A stretch of 37,910 nucleotides of DNA from the IMG/VR virus record IMGVR_UViG_3300038678_000107, positions 1 through 37,910 of that record, one strand, 5' to 3'. The position numbers and the translations under genes are program-made. This stretch comes from a virus. This document shows, piece after piece, positions 24,352 to 31,260 of the stretch. The notes below the pieces were generated by a model. That model was given only the letters and a program-made list of their open reading frames with translations, had not been told where the DNA came from and did no database searches. The number at the start of each line of letters is the position of its first letter. The first letter of the stretch is position 1.

Positions 24352-24557
24352 TCGGGATCTCCGAAGGCACGGTTCAGCACGTTGGCAGTCATCACCTCTT
24401 TGGTCTGGAGCATGCTGGCAGCGAGTGCATCGATCATTGCCTGCTGTCGCTCACCCCATTGACGCACTGGCTCGCGAATGATCGCTGGCACGTAGGGAGC
24501 AGCAGCAACTGCACCCGCTGCACTAATCAGTGTCTTTAGAAAGCTCCTCCGGTTCAC
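24348..24557 (-). CDS. Tat-signal peptide fused to a capsid-like segment
   Basis: 69 residues from a GTG at 24557, with AGGAGG nine bases upstream; a longer ATG start at 24587 lacks this site. The N-terminus NRRSFLKTLISAAGAVAAAP is a textbook twin-arginine signal: RRxFLK, then a hydrophobic stretch. The C-terminal part SMLQTKEVMTANVLNRAF, followed only by GDPD, matches the phage's own capsid protein (SMIETKETLCANIFNRAF) at 11 of 18 positions, 13 of 22 over the wider region. The codons differ, so this is not a recent copy. Function is unknown; see findings. It is coupled to the 57-residue membrane gene. Confidence 0.7.
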   Translation of the reverse strand: MNRRSFLKTLISAAGAVAAAPYVPAIIREPVRQWGERQQAMIDALAASMLQTKEVMTANVLNRAFGDPD

Positions 24558-24846
24558 CGTATGGTCCCTCCTCGTGTCGAGCTGCAATGTACGCCAGCCT
24601 CAGAAGCTGCATGGCGAGCCCCTCAGGCTGAAGCTCAACCCAGTCAACGATAGCGTCGAAAGGCTCTCGAAAGTACATCCCCCGAACATTGAACCATCCC
24701 TCGAACTTCGTGATGTCGCGCATGTCCTCCATGAGTGCACGCGCTACTCTCAGCTCGTAGGTGATGCAGTCCCCTTCGATACTCTGCTTGGTTCGTAAAA
24801 ACATTGAGTGATGAGCCTTCGGATACATGTAGTAGAGATCCCTCAC
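24523..24846 (-). CDS. Hypothetical protein, GTG start
   Basis: 107 residues if the GTG at 24846 is used, which overlaps the previous stop (GTGA). An ATG at the MYPKAHHSMF position, 7 codons on, has a better GAGGGA site. The central part EGWFNVRGMYFREPFDAIVD and a long helix LQPEGLAMQLLRLAYIAARH are the recognisable secondary structures. Its end overlaps the Tat-signal gene. No family known. Confidence 0.65.
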   Translation of the reverse strand: MRDLYYMYPKAHHSMFLRTKQSIEGDCITYELRVARALMEDMRDITKFEGWFNVRGMYFREPFDAIVDWVELQPEGLAMQLLRLAYIAARHEEGPYGEPEELSKDTD

Positions 24847-25025
24847 GGCAATGTGCCTTTCACTTCCGCTTCCAAGATGGTGCGCATCTCGATCAGGGAG
24901 TCGATGAGATGGGAGATACTGACCCACTGATCTTGGACCAGAATCTCCCAGTCGCCGCTCTCCGCGTTGAACTGCGCCACTATGGGAGGCTGCGGAGCCG
25001 TTTTCAGAAAGTCGTCTTCAGGCAT
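24843..25025 (-). CDS. Small hypothetical protein
   Basis: 60 residues from the ATG at 25025, starting MPEDDFLKTAPQPPIVAQFN, with a strand pair (DWEILVQDQWVSISH) and a C-terminal helix. It overlaps both neighbours by a few bases. Unknown function. Confidence 0.6.
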   Translation of the reverse strand: MPEDDFLKTAPQPPIVAQFNAESGDWEILVQDQWVSISHLIDSLIEMRTILEAEVKGTLP

Positions 25026-25251
25026 CGTCAACGTATTTCCAGTGCACGCCCATGAGCGCTCGCGACCAGAATCGGTGCCATCGACTGGGCATTGGGTAGC
25101 TGGAGGTAAGGGTCATCACTGCGAAGTCGTGACCGCAAGGGTTCCACTCCATTCGCGTTAGACGCTCTGTTGGCATCGGATCGTTCTCGGCAGCTGGTGA
25201 CTCTATCACCGGTCCAAACCTTCCGTTCTTACCCCGCGTTTGCTTCGTCAT
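25018..25251 (-). CDS. Small hypothetical protein
   Basis: 77 residues from the ATG at 25251, preceded by GGAGAG; a longer start would overlap the zinc-ribbon gene fully. The N-terminus TKQTRGKNGRFGPV is basic; the middle has MEWNPCGHDFAVMTLTSSYP. No recognisable domain. Confidence 0.65.
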   Translation of the reverse strand: MTKQTRGKNGRFGPVIESPAAENDPMPTERLTRMEWNPCGHDFAVMTLTSSYPMPSRWHRFWSRALMGVHWKYVDDA

Positions 25252-25444
25252 CGTGCTCTCCTCCGCATTTGAGAGCTGGGTCTTTGGGATCGTGCCGGGT
25301 ATAGATACCAGATTCGTGCTTCTGATCACAGAAGCAACAATTCTCCAGAGACCTGTGCTCATTGCGCATGGTCGCCGGAACGGGAAGTCCATCTTCGCGA
25401 AATCGCCAGCAGCGCTCGCAGATCGAGTGGGTCCATGGGCTCAC
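25229..25444 (-). CDS. Small zinc-ribbon-like protein
   Basis: 71 residues. ICERCWRF (Cys9, Cys12) and ENCCFCDQKHESGIYTRHDP (Cys36, Cys37, Cys39) form two Cys clusters spaced like a treble-clef or ribbon zinc knuckle, with Cys60 and His nearby. I remember similar small CCFC...SGIY proteins in other phage genomes. Such proteins often bind nucleic acid or host factors; no target is known. Confidence 0.7.
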   Translation of the reverse strand: MSPWTHSICERCWRFREDGLPVPATMRNEHRSLENCCFCDQKHESGIYTRHDPKDPALKCGGEHDDEANAG

Positions 25445-25653
25445 ATCTGTTTCTCCAGGGGCTCGATCAGCATAATACGTGAAGGTGGGACCCAGTAGTG
25501 ACCTTGACCCTGACGGCAGATCTGGTGGTCAGCGTTGAGCCAGAAACCATCCTTGATCTCCTCGAATGCCCACTGTGACTCTAGCGGTGTCTGTCTGCGC
25601 TGGGGGAGTCGATTAAACTCGAACGTGACTATCCAGTCACCCAGACTCGCCAT
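25441..25653 (-). CDS. Small hypothetical protein
   Basis: 70 residues, starting MASLGDWIVTFEFNRLPQRR, with an aromatic-rich middle (QWAFEEIKDGFWLNADHQIC). Overlaps both neighbours by 4-17 bases. Unknown. Confidence 0.6.
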   Translation of the reverse strand: MASLGDWIVTFEFNRLPQRRQTPLESQWAFEEIKDGFWLNADHQICRQGQGHYWVPPSRIMLIEPLEKQM

Positions 25654-26089
25654 CGGTCTCGATCTTCCCGTTGAGGTTAGCGTAGGGGCTCAGGCTCATG
25701 CCGTTTGCAGTCATCAACCCACTGAGGCCACCTTGCAGGTCGAAGGCGAGTCGTTGCGCCGGTCCTTTGAAGACGATCTCCAGAACCTTCATTGAATCCT
25801 CGTGCGCCGTGCGAGCCCACTCCTGACGGATCTCCATTTTCGCTTCTTGGATCTCCATCTCGTGTTCGCGTTTGAACACCTCGTCCTCACGTTCATCGAG
25901 AGCTGTCACTACAGACTGATGAATCTCCCAGCGGCTGTGTTTCATCTCGTATTCTTTGTTCTGCTTCTCCAGCTTGCCTATACGCTCTGCATCGGCATCA
26001 GCCTGAGTGAGACGCTCGTTGAGACGGGTGCCGATCTCGGCAGTGAGGTTGTTTGCGATAGCTTGACGGATATCGTCATCGAGACTCAT
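25637..26089 (-). CDS. Coiled-coil hypothetical protein
   Basis: 150 residues with a strong ribosome site (AAGGAGG) that begins directly after the T-tract of the hairpin at 26107-26166. Residues about 15-100 are a charged coiled coil (GKLEKQNKEYEMKHSRWEIH, EREDEVFKREHEMEIQEAKM); a Gly-rich C-terminus follows. It starts a run of at least eight overlapping small genes down to 24178. Function unknown. Confidence 0.7.
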   Translation of the reverse strand: MSLDDDIRQAIANNLTAEIGTRLNERLTQADADAERIGKLEKQNKEYEMKHSRWEIHQSVVTALDEREDEVFKREHEMEIQEAKMEIRQEWARTAHEDSMKVLEIVFKGPAQRLAFDLQGGLSGLMTANGMSLSPYANLNGKIETDGESG

Positions 26090-26106
26090 GGGTTCCCCTC
26101 CTTAGT

Positions 26107-26166
26107 AAAAAGTGGGGACCGCTCGCGACTAGGAGTGGAATATTCCTGTTGCAACGAGCGGTCCCC
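26107..26166 (-). terminator. Strong hairpin with U-tract, probable leaky terminator
   Basis: A perfect 12-bp stem, GGGGACCGCTCG with CGAGCGGTCCCC (26166-26155 with 26125-26114), encloses 29 bases that contain the palindrome GGAATATTCC; five U residues follow. The ribosome site of the next gene starts only a few bases later and no good promoter fits between, so downstream genes need readthrough or a cleaved RNA. Confidence 0.7.
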
Positions 26167-26254
26167 GCAACGACTTAGTCCATGAAGCCATTGCACTGCG
26201 TGGCGGAGCGTGAAACAGATGAAGAATCACAGATACCACGCAAGCGCAATCGTA

Positions 26255-26749
26255 TCACATGCCTTCTAGCAAGTTGAGCATGTCTTGTAGCCGGGTCATT
26301 TCTTCTTGCAATCCCCTTCGCGCTATATCCGGCCACCTCTCTATCCCTTGAGGGTGAGCTGAGCTGAACAGAGCGACTTCCTCCTGTTCGATTCCTTGCT
26401 CAGTAGTACGAATCATCACAGCTTCCCCAGGATCTCGATGACGTATGAGAGCATCAGGAGGAGGCTGTCGATCAGGGTAGCGCGCCTGTTGCCGCCGACC
26501 GATATACTCGATGTGAATTCGCACGCGCTGCTGCAGGTCCACACCCATCGAGCAACCCGTAACATCCTCGAACTCCTGACAGAAACCCTGAAGCACGCGA
26601 CTACCCATGAGGATCTGGTAACTCCCGGTATCGTCATGGCGCAGCACCACCGTGCGCGGATGGGATTCCATTGGGCGAATCGCCCCTGCTGCAAATTGCC
26701 CCGGATCAGCTGACTGTGCTTGATCCGGTGTATCCCCTTCGTCGCTCAT
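26255..26749 (-). CDS. Hypothetical protein
   Basis: 164 residues, starting MSDEGDTPDQAQSADPGQFA. A disordered acidic N-terminus is followed by a mixed domain with TVVLRHDDTGSYQILMGSRV and QRVRIHIEYIGRRQQARYPD, then a helical end. It overlaps the winged-helix-like gene (ATGA). A 90-base stretch at 26167-26254 after it, before the hairpin, holds no gene I can support. Confidence 0.65.
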   Translation of the reverse strand: MSDEGDTPDQAQSADPGQFAAGAIRPMESHPRTVVLRHDDTGSYQILMGSRVLQGFCQEFEDVTGCSMGVDLQQRVRIHIEYIGRRQQARYPDRQPPPDALIRHRDPGEAVMIRTTEQGIEQEEVALFSSAHPQGIERWPDIARRGLQEEMTRLQDMLNLLEGM

Positions 26750-27240
26750 TTCAAATCCTCATCTAAATCATTTGCCCTCTCGTCCATCAACTCGCGATAG
26801 TCGAAAGGCTCACCCAGACACCAGCTGGGATCGACCATCTCTTGCGTGAACTCCAAAGGTGTATTGTCGAAGATATACACATGGCTCGGCACTTTGACTC
26901 TCCCCTCTAGGAAGGCAATGCCCTTAGAAAGGATCATCCAATAGCCTGTGTGCTTCTTCGTTGGATCATCCTCGTTGGGCATATTCTCTGCCAGACCCCA
27001 GTGCTGGAGCTTGCCTATCTCAGCCGAATTCAGAACGTGGCGAGGTGCCTCCGATGGAACATGAATGTACTCGTTCACTCCTTTGCGCCATTGTTGGTAC
27101 AGGTAGATCAAGCAGCGAACCATGCCCTTGTTGAGCTTGCGCTTGTGGACCTTGCCCCAACGATCACAGACCGGACACCAATCCCCCTCTCCCCAAGCCC
27201 CCTTCCAAAACCGATCCCTCAGATCTTCCAGCTCGTCCAC
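26746..27240 (-). CDS. CxxC protein with winged-helix-like region
   Basis: 164 residues from a GTG at 27240 with GGAG at seven bases; a longer ATG start at 27270 lacks a site. DWCPVCDRWGKVHKRKLNKG forms a zinc knuckle-like motif. MVRCLIYLYQQWRKGVNEYI followed by SAEIGKLQHWGLAENMPNED and KHTGYWMILSKGIAFLEGRV reads like a MarR-type winged helix (helix, recognition helix, wing). I therefore suspect a DNA-binding regulator or host-transcription modulator. I remember related phage proteins of this layout, but none with a known job. Confidence 0.6.
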   Translation of the reverse strand: MDELEDLRDRFWKGAWGEGDWCPVCDRWGKVHKRKLNKGMVRCLIYLYQQWRKGVNEYIHVPSEAPRHVLNSAEIGKLQHWGLAENMPNEDDPTKKHTGYWMILSKGIAFLEGRVKVPSHVYIFDNTPLEFTQEMVDPSWCLGEPFDYRELMDERANDLDEDLK

Positions 27241-27244
27241 GTCT

Positions 27245-27646
27245 TCACTCCAAATAAGCCACGTACCCATCGCGCAACATGCGCTTCTGCAGCAGCTCGG
27301 GCTTCTGCATCCGATGCGTCTTCAGGTAGTCACGGAAACCCTGGACACTCACATTGCCGATGCCATCCTCGACCTCGCAGTTCTCGAACAGCAGCAGTCC
27401 TCGTGCGACCGCACTGTTCTTCTGCTTCGCCAGCTTCCCAGTCATGGTGAGCTTTGATTCGAGGAGGCTCTGATGCGAACGTCTCACCCCCTTCTTCTTG
27501 CGTTTCTTCGGAGCGATATCACCAGGGATCTCGACATCGAGGAAGTGCGTTAGCTCATAGCGAGCCCCACGAGGAACCTTCAAACCCGCGAGCATACTGC
27601 CCAGGTCTTTGTCAGCTACTTTGTAGACGGTGACCGTAAAACTCAT
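27245..27646 (-). CDS. Hypothetical protein
   Basis: 133 residues from the ATG at 27646, starting MSFTVTVYKVADKDLGSMLA; an upstream extension would overlap the 74-residue gene. A basic linker (PKKRKKKGVRRSHQ) separates a beta N-terminal part from a helical C-terminal part. Ends in VAYLE, where the next gene's ribosome site overlaps its stop. Unknown. Confidence 0.65.
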   Translation of the reverse strand: MSFTVTVYKVADKDLGSMLAGLKVPRGARYELTHFLDVEIPGDIAPKKRKKKGVRRSHQSLLESKLTMTGKLAKQKNSAVARGLLLFENCEVEDGIGNVSVQGFRDYLKTHRMQKPELLQKRMLRDGYVAYLE

Positions 27647-27647
27647 A

Positions 27648-27872
27648 CTACTGGCTCCCCTTCTTCTTCGGATGGTGCCTGGGATGCCCCATGATGAACT
27701 CCATGCGGCTGACCAGCCGATTGCAGCGCCCCAGGTTGTGGCGTTTGTCCGCAACGGGTCTGCCTCGCCACCTCGCTAAGCCGGAATAGCACGCCGCGCA
27801 GACGTGCAGGTGGTAATACCTCACCTCTTGCTCGCAATCGGGAATGATGCAAATCTCAGTCTGTGTTGCCAT
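27648..27872 (-). CDS. Small zinc-knuckle-like protein
   Basis: 74 residues. IPDCEQEVRYYHLHVCAACY contains a Cys cluster (Cys8, Cys13, Cys24, Cys27) with His19 and His22, the spacing of a zinc knuckle, followed by a basic tail (HPRHHPKKKGSQ) that could contact nucleic acid. Its stop lies a base before the next start. Unknown role. Confidence 0.65.
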   Translation of the reverse strand: MATQTEICIIPDCEQEVRYYHLHVCAACYSGLARWRGRPVADKRHNLGRCNRLVSRMEFIMGHPRHHPKKKGSQ

Positions 27873-27919
27873 GTCGTACCTCTCTTATCGACACGTCGTG
27901 TGTTCGAGTTAGTTACTGT

Positions 27920-28102
27920 TCACCTATTCACCCATCGTTCAAGATCTTCGATATCCTTGAGTGCCTTCTCCAGACGTCGATTGGTCTCTTCGAGACGAAC
28001 TATGTGGACGAACCATGTCCGATGATTGATAACTGCCGCAACCACTGTAAAGATGACCGCTACAATCGCCAGCACCGAAGATGCAATCACCACCCAGCTC
28101 AC
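27920..28102 (-). CDS. Small membrane protein with coiled coil
   Basis: 60 residues: a transmembrane segment (MSWVVIASSVLAIVAVIFTV) and a short charged coiled coil (RLEETNRRLEKALKDIEDLE). Overlaps the next upstream gene by 4 bases. Size and layout resemble an inner-membrane spanin, but it is far from the lysis cassette. Unknown. Confidence 0.65.
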   Translation of the reverse strand: MSWVVIASSVLAIVAVIFTVVAAVINHRTWFVHIVRLEETNRRLEKALKDIEDLERWVNR

Positions 28103-28314
28103 TTCTCGTATTTCGCCTCGATTGCGTCGAGCTGCTTCTCGAATTCGGCACGGGTATCCCTGACGTATCCGTGCATGATGCCCTGCAGCTGATCGAACTG
28201 CCCAGCGAGCAATTGCAGTGAGTCCCGTGTGTTCTGCACTTGGCGAAACTGCATGATGACAGCACCTACCAGAATACCCACAACGAACACAAGCACCTGT
28301 TCAATTCCAGTCAT
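28099..28314 (-). CDS. Small membrane protein with coiled coil
   Basis: 71 residues: transmembrane segment (VLVFVVGILVGAVIMQFRQV) then a helical coiled part (DQLQGIMHGYVRDTRAEFEK). Adjacent to and coupled with a similar small membrane protein, so the two may be partners. Unknown function. Confidence 0.65.
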   Translation of the reverse strand: MTGIEQVLVFVVGILVGAVIMQFRQVQNTRDSLQLLAGQFDQLQGIMHGYVRDTRAEFEKQLDAIEAKYEK

Positions 28315-28326
28315 ATTTGCACCTCC

Positions 28327-28506
28327 TTATGGCACCATCCGTTCAATTTCACGTATCGCGCTCCCAACTTCGACCGCTAGATCATGGAGCGCATCTGTTT
28401 CTTCGACGCTCAGCGTGTACTGCGTCCCGATAGCCTCCAGCTCAGTTTGGACTCCCTTCAGCAAGGTGTGCATCGCTAGCAGCGCGTCTTCAATGTCTTT
28501 GTTCAT
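28327..28506 (-). CDS. Tiny helical protein
   Basis: 59 residues, starting MNKDIEDALLAMHTLLKGVQ. Its ATG overlaps the stop of the 62-residue gene (ATGA). Mostly amphipathic helix with acidic character. It is too short for simple length cut-offs but has clean coupling and fits between its neighbours without gap. Unknown. Confidence 0.65.
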   Translation of the reverse strand: MNKDIEDALLAMHTLLKGVQTELEAIGTQYTLSVEETDALHDLAVEVGSAIREIERMVP

Positions 28507-28691
28507 TGGGGCACCTTCATGATCTCGTGCTCCATCAGCTCGATGGTGGTCCTCACGGTGCGCAGGTAATTCAAAACCTGCACCTTCTCTTGCTGTGACG
28601 AGTCATGGTTGAGTTTGACAATACGCCTACCCTGATCAGTGACGTGATCCACGGTCTCCTCAGCTAGCTCGTAAGGTGATTTCTGTTTCAT
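28503..28691 (-). CDS. Small helical protein
   Basis: 62 residues, starting MKQKSPYELAEETVDHVTDQ. Basic and helical. Start overlaps the 33-residue gene's stop (ATGA) and its stop overlaps the next start. Unknown. Confidence 0.65.
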   Translation of the reverse strand: MKQKSPYELAEETVDHVTDQGRRIVKLNHDSSQQEKVQVLNYLRTVRTTIELMEHEIMKVPQ

Positions 28692-28789
28692 CGCACTGCC
28701 ACCTCGATAAACCGAGACAAGACGAGCATGCAGGCACCGACGACCACCAAGGCAATCGAGACATACAGCAGTCGATCATCCTTACTCAT
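28688..28789 (-). CDS. Tiny single-span membrane protein
   Basis: 33 residues, starting MSKDDRLLYVSIALVVVGAC, one transmembrane segment and a basic end. Ribosome site GGGAGG lies upstream; start and stop overlap both neighbours. Such tiny phage membrane proteins often act on host envelope functions, but the target is unknown. Confidence 0.6.
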   Translation of the reverse strand: MSKDDRLLYVSIALVVVGACMLVLSRFIEVAVR

Positions 28790-29156
28790 CGGTGCCTCCC
28801 AACGTCTGAGCTTCTTCACCTTCGGGCTTCGGCATGAACGAGGGTGAGACACTCTTGTAGAAGCGATTGACGATCAGCATCCTCGCAGCCAGTTGGAAGC
28901 CACCTTCAAACACCGGGTCCATCTCGGGCCACCTGCGCATGACGATAGTAGCCTTCGGCCCAGCAGCTTTGACCCACGCTTGGATGTCACGTTTGAACTG
29001 ATCGACCAACAGGATGGGATCGAGACCTTTCAACGCCCACACGTAGAAACCGTGACGTTCCTCGCCCAGGAAGGTGTAAGCCATGTCCGACTGCAGAACG
29101 TAACCCTCATCGACCTGCTGGTAGATGAAGTTGCGCAGTCCATCAGTCTGGTTCAT
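28782..29156 (-). CDS. Hypothetical protein
   Basis: 124 residues, starting MNQTDGLRNFIYQQVDEGYV. Mixed alpha/beta: VWALKGLDPILLVDQFKRDI, then ATIVMRRWPEMDPVFEGG. Overlaps the 159-residue gene. No family known. Confidence 0.65.
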   Translation of the reverse strand: MNQTDGLRNFIYQQVDEGYVLQSDMAYTFLGEERHGFYVWALKGLDPILLVDQFKRDIQAWVKAAGPKATIVMRRWPEMDPVFEGGFQLAARMLIVNRFYKSVSPSFMPKPEGEEAQTLGGTDE

Positions 29157-29632
29157 AGAAACTTCACCTCGTAGAGCCCGTACGGACTTTCGCGCACAAT
29201 CTCACCGACGATCTCGAACTCTTCACCGGTGCTGATGTGCGAATTGCGATCTGCACGCAGAGTCCTGCGGTTGTACTTGGGATAAGCCAAGTACTCCGCA
29301 CCCTTGTGATCCCATCGGGTAAGCTTCGTAATATGCGACAAAGGCAGCGTCCAAACGATGCCACTGAATGAATTCGTACGGAAGGGCTCACCCAAGATCC
29401 CATGGCGCACGATAGGAGTCTTTGCGTAGCCGGGTCGCACTGTTGGATAGGAGACCACCGTCTTGCCGAACTCAATGCCGGGGACCAGCGCATGAAACTC
29501 TTCGAGGATTGCATTGAGTCTCCTCTGGAGCACCTCTCCGCGCTGCGTGTCCAGCACACTGATCTTCTGATCGAGTTCTTGCAAGCGGGGTGCGAACTGC
29601 CCCATGACATTGCTGAAATCAGGAAACTTCAT
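29153..29632 (-). CDS. Hypothetical protein
   Basis: 159 residues from the ATG at 29632, starting MKFPDFSNVMGQFAPRLQEL; earlier starts are possible within GGAGACG. A coiled N-terminal helix is followed by a beta domain (GYAKTPIVRHGILGEPFRTN, IVGEIVRESPYGLYEVKF). No known family. Confidence 0.65.
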   Translation of the reverse strand: MKFPDFSNVMGQFAPRLQELDQKISVLDTQRGEVLQRRLNAILEEFHALVPGIEFGKTVVSYPTVRPGYAKTPIVRHGILGEPFRTNSFSGIVWTLPLSHITKLTRWDHKGAEYLAYPKYNRRTLRADRNSHISTGEEFEIVGEIVRESPYGLYEVKFL

Positions 29633-29846
29633 CATCGTCTCCAAACTGCAGCTCGTACATCTCCTGGGTGCAGCGCTGAATCTCCTTCAACCAGAAATCC
29701 CTGTCCGAGTTAAGGGGGTACATCTTTGTCAGGAGTTTGTTCATGCGCTTCTGGTTCGACTGCAGCCGTTCCTTCGCATACTCATAGTCCTTCTTCAGGT
29801 ACTTGAGTTTCGCTTCCGGGGTGTCGAAGGGATTGGTATCGCTCAT
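29619..29846 (-). CDS. Small coiled-coil protein
   Basis: 75 residues from the ATG at 29846, starting MSDTNPFDTPEAKLKYLKKD; the upstream in-frame extension lies in the previous gene. Charged helix (EYAKERLQSNQKRMNKLLTK), acidic end. Unknown. Confidence 0.6.
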   Translation of the reverse strand: MSDTNPFDTPEAKLKYLKKDYEYAKERLQSNQKRMNKLLTKMYPLNSDRDFWLKEIQRCTQEMYELQFGDDDEVS

Positions 29847-30046
29847 TTGATATCCCCCTTCTGCACCATCAGCTGCAGCTCGGTGAGTACATTGTTGACT
29901 CCACACAGGGCATTATCGAACTCAGTGAACACTCGATTGCACCAGTGATCGTCGTCGTCTTCGGGGGCTTCTTTCTCGATGAGGGCGAGGATCGCACACA
30001 GCTCATCGAAGAGGGTATTGAGGGTTTCCACATCTGCCTTGCGCAT
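29843..30046 (-). CDS. Small helical acidic protein
   Basis: 67 residues, starting MRKADVETLNTLFDELCAIL; ribosome site AGGAG upstream. Acidic patch PEDDDDHWCNRV. Preceded by a promoter-like stretch at 30090-30118 with a variant of the repeated box. Unknown. Confidence 0.65.
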   Translation of the reverse strand: MRKADVETLNTLFDELCAILALIEKEAPEDDDDHWCNRVFTEFDNALCGVNNVLTELQLMVQKGDIK

Positions 30047-30089
30047 ATTTCACACTCCTTTACTACCATGAATTCTTCATCTACCAAGG

Positions 30090-30118
30090 AGCCTACACGG
30101 CAACGCTACCAGATGCAA
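30090..30118 (-). promoter_or_regulatory. Weak promoter candidate with variant box
   Basis: On the minus strand, TTGCAT (30118-30113), a 17-base spacer, then TAGGCT (30095-30090). The spacer contains GGTAGCGTTGCCGTG, a variant of the box seen in six other promoters. The -10 is poor, so activity is doubtful. Confidence 0.35.
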
Positions 30119-30124
30119 CCCCCT

Positions 30125-30295
30125 CTACCTGCGGGGGACCCAGCGAGTCCAATCATCCGGCCAGGGATCATGCCCCCTGCGAAAGCGATAGATGACACCA
30201 GGGACATCTAGTCCCAGCTTGCGCTTGAGACGATAGATCGAAATCGCAGTCGAGTTGTAATTGGTGAGGACGTACTCCTCCTCTTCAGCAGTCAC
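30125..30295 (-). CDS. Small basic protein, GTG start, possible HTH
   Basis: 56 residues. The GTG at 30295 overlaps the previous stop (GTGA). Sequence TAEEEEYVLTNYNSTAISIY followed by RLKRKLGLDVPGVIYRFRRG looks like a small helix-turn-helix-like unit: acidic helix, then a basic recognition-like helix. Ends in WTRWVPRR. DNA binding is inference only. Confidence 0.55.
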   Translation of the reverse strand: MTAEEEEYVLTNYNSTAISIYRLKRKLGLDVPGVIYRFRRGHDPWPDDWTRWVPRR

Positions 30296-30477
30296 AGCTT
30301 GTACGTCTTCTGTATGAGATTGAGGTTGGGGTTCCCCTCGATGAAAGCCTCGATCATCCTGCGATTCATCTCAGCTGCGAAGCGTGCATGCTTCCTTTCC
30401 AGCTCAGCCATCACCTGCATGTCCTGCTCGATCAGGGGTTGCAGCTTCTCCCAGAACTTCCGCTCAACATCCCTCAT
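30292..30477 (-). CDS. Small helical protein
   Basis: 61 residues from the ATG at 30477, which overlaps the stop of the 31-residue gene (ATGA). Starts MRDVERKFWEKLQPLIEQDM; nearly all helix. Unknown. Confidence 0.65.
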   Translation of the reverse strand: MRDVERKFWEKLQPLIEQDMQVMAELERKHARFAAEMNRRMIEAFIEGNPNLNLIQKTYKL

Positions 30478-30569
30478 AGCAACCACTCGATCAGTGCGCG
30501 CAGCTCAACCAAAACGATGACGAACAACACTCCTATCACAAACCCCTGCACGAAGCGGTCCACCCTCAT
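30474..30569 (-). CDS. Tiny single-span membrane protein
   Basis: 31 residues, starting MRVDRFVQGFVIGVLFVIVL, one hydrophobic span. ATG overlaps the preceding stop and its stop overlaps the next start. Clean coupling supports it despite its size. Unknown. Confidence 0.55.
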   Translation of the reverse strand: MRVDRFVQGFVIGVLFVIVLVELRALIEWLL

Positions 30570-30745
30570 CGCAGCTTCGTCCTGCGGATCATCGACATCA
30601 TCTCGAACGCAAACTCGATGTGTTCCTCTGGGATGTAGAAGATGTTCGAGTTCTCGTCATACTCGATCCTGAAGGGAATGCGGGCGCTTACGAGCTGCGC
30701 GGCAAACTCACCACCATAGAGGGTCTCAATTGTTTTGTCAGTCAT
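30566..30745 (-). CDS. Small hypothetical protein
   Basis: 59 residues from the ATG at 30745 (GAGG six bases before); an ATG three bases earlier is equally possible. Contains PFRIEYDENSNIFYIPEEHI. Unknown. Confidence 0.6.
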   Translation of the reverse strand: MTDKTIETLYGGEFAAQLVSARIPFRIEYDENSNIFYIPEEHIEFAFEMMSMIRRTKLR

Positions 30746-31079
30746 CATCTTCCTCGACTGGGCGATCCGCCATCGCATCATCGATCAGGGGAATGAGATA
30801 GGCGAACGCATCGTACTGCCTGCGAAGGGTCTCGATCACAGCGTGGTGTTCCATATTGACAGCGCTCACGATGAGTTCCCTCCTCTGCAGGTCGGCATCA
30901 ATTGCACGGCAGCGCTCGACCAATTCAGCTCGAAGTTCATCGGCTGTCATGACGGGTGCTTCTTCAGCCAGTGCGGCATCCACGTCGATGCCCCTGTAAA
31001 ACCACATCGCGCCCAACTGAGAATCGTCAGGGCGCATCCCCGACATCGTCCACTGATATTTTTGCAGCTCAGCCATCAT
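30738..31079 (-). CDS. Hypothetical protein
   Basis: 113 residues, starting MMAELQKYQWTMSGMRPDDS; a coupled ATG one codon downstream is possible. Helical with an acidic tail (PVEEDDD). Overlaps both neighbours. Unknown. Confidence 0.65.
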   Translation of the reverse strand: MMAELQKYQWTMSGMRPDDSQLGAMWFYRGIDVDAALAEEAPVMTADELRAELVERCRAIDADLQRRELIVSAVNMEHHAVIETLRRQYDAFAYLIPLIDDAMADRPVEEDDD

Positions 31080-31260
31080 CTGCGCCCCTCACCATGTGCT
31101 GGTAGAATGTGGGTCGATCATCGTAGCTCCCATCAGGCTTATCGGGAACCACTTTTACGGCAGGCCCACCCAGAGGCATCCACCCTTTCTCTACCAACTC
31201 TTTCATACGGTCTTCAAACAACATAGACCCGTGAACAGCTACGAACTTGTACTCAATCAT
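31069..31260 (-). CDS. DUF1737-like small protein
   Basis: 63 residues, starting MIEYKFVAVHGSMLFEDRMK and continuing ELVEKGWMPLGGPAVKVVPD. A strand, a helix, then GW-PLGG is the pattern of the small DUF1737 family, whose function is not known. Call from memory of the pattern. Confidence 0.55.
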   Translation of the reverse strand: MIEYKFVAVHGSMLFEDRMKELVEKGWMPLGGPAVKVVPDKPDGSYDDRPTFYQHMVRGADDG

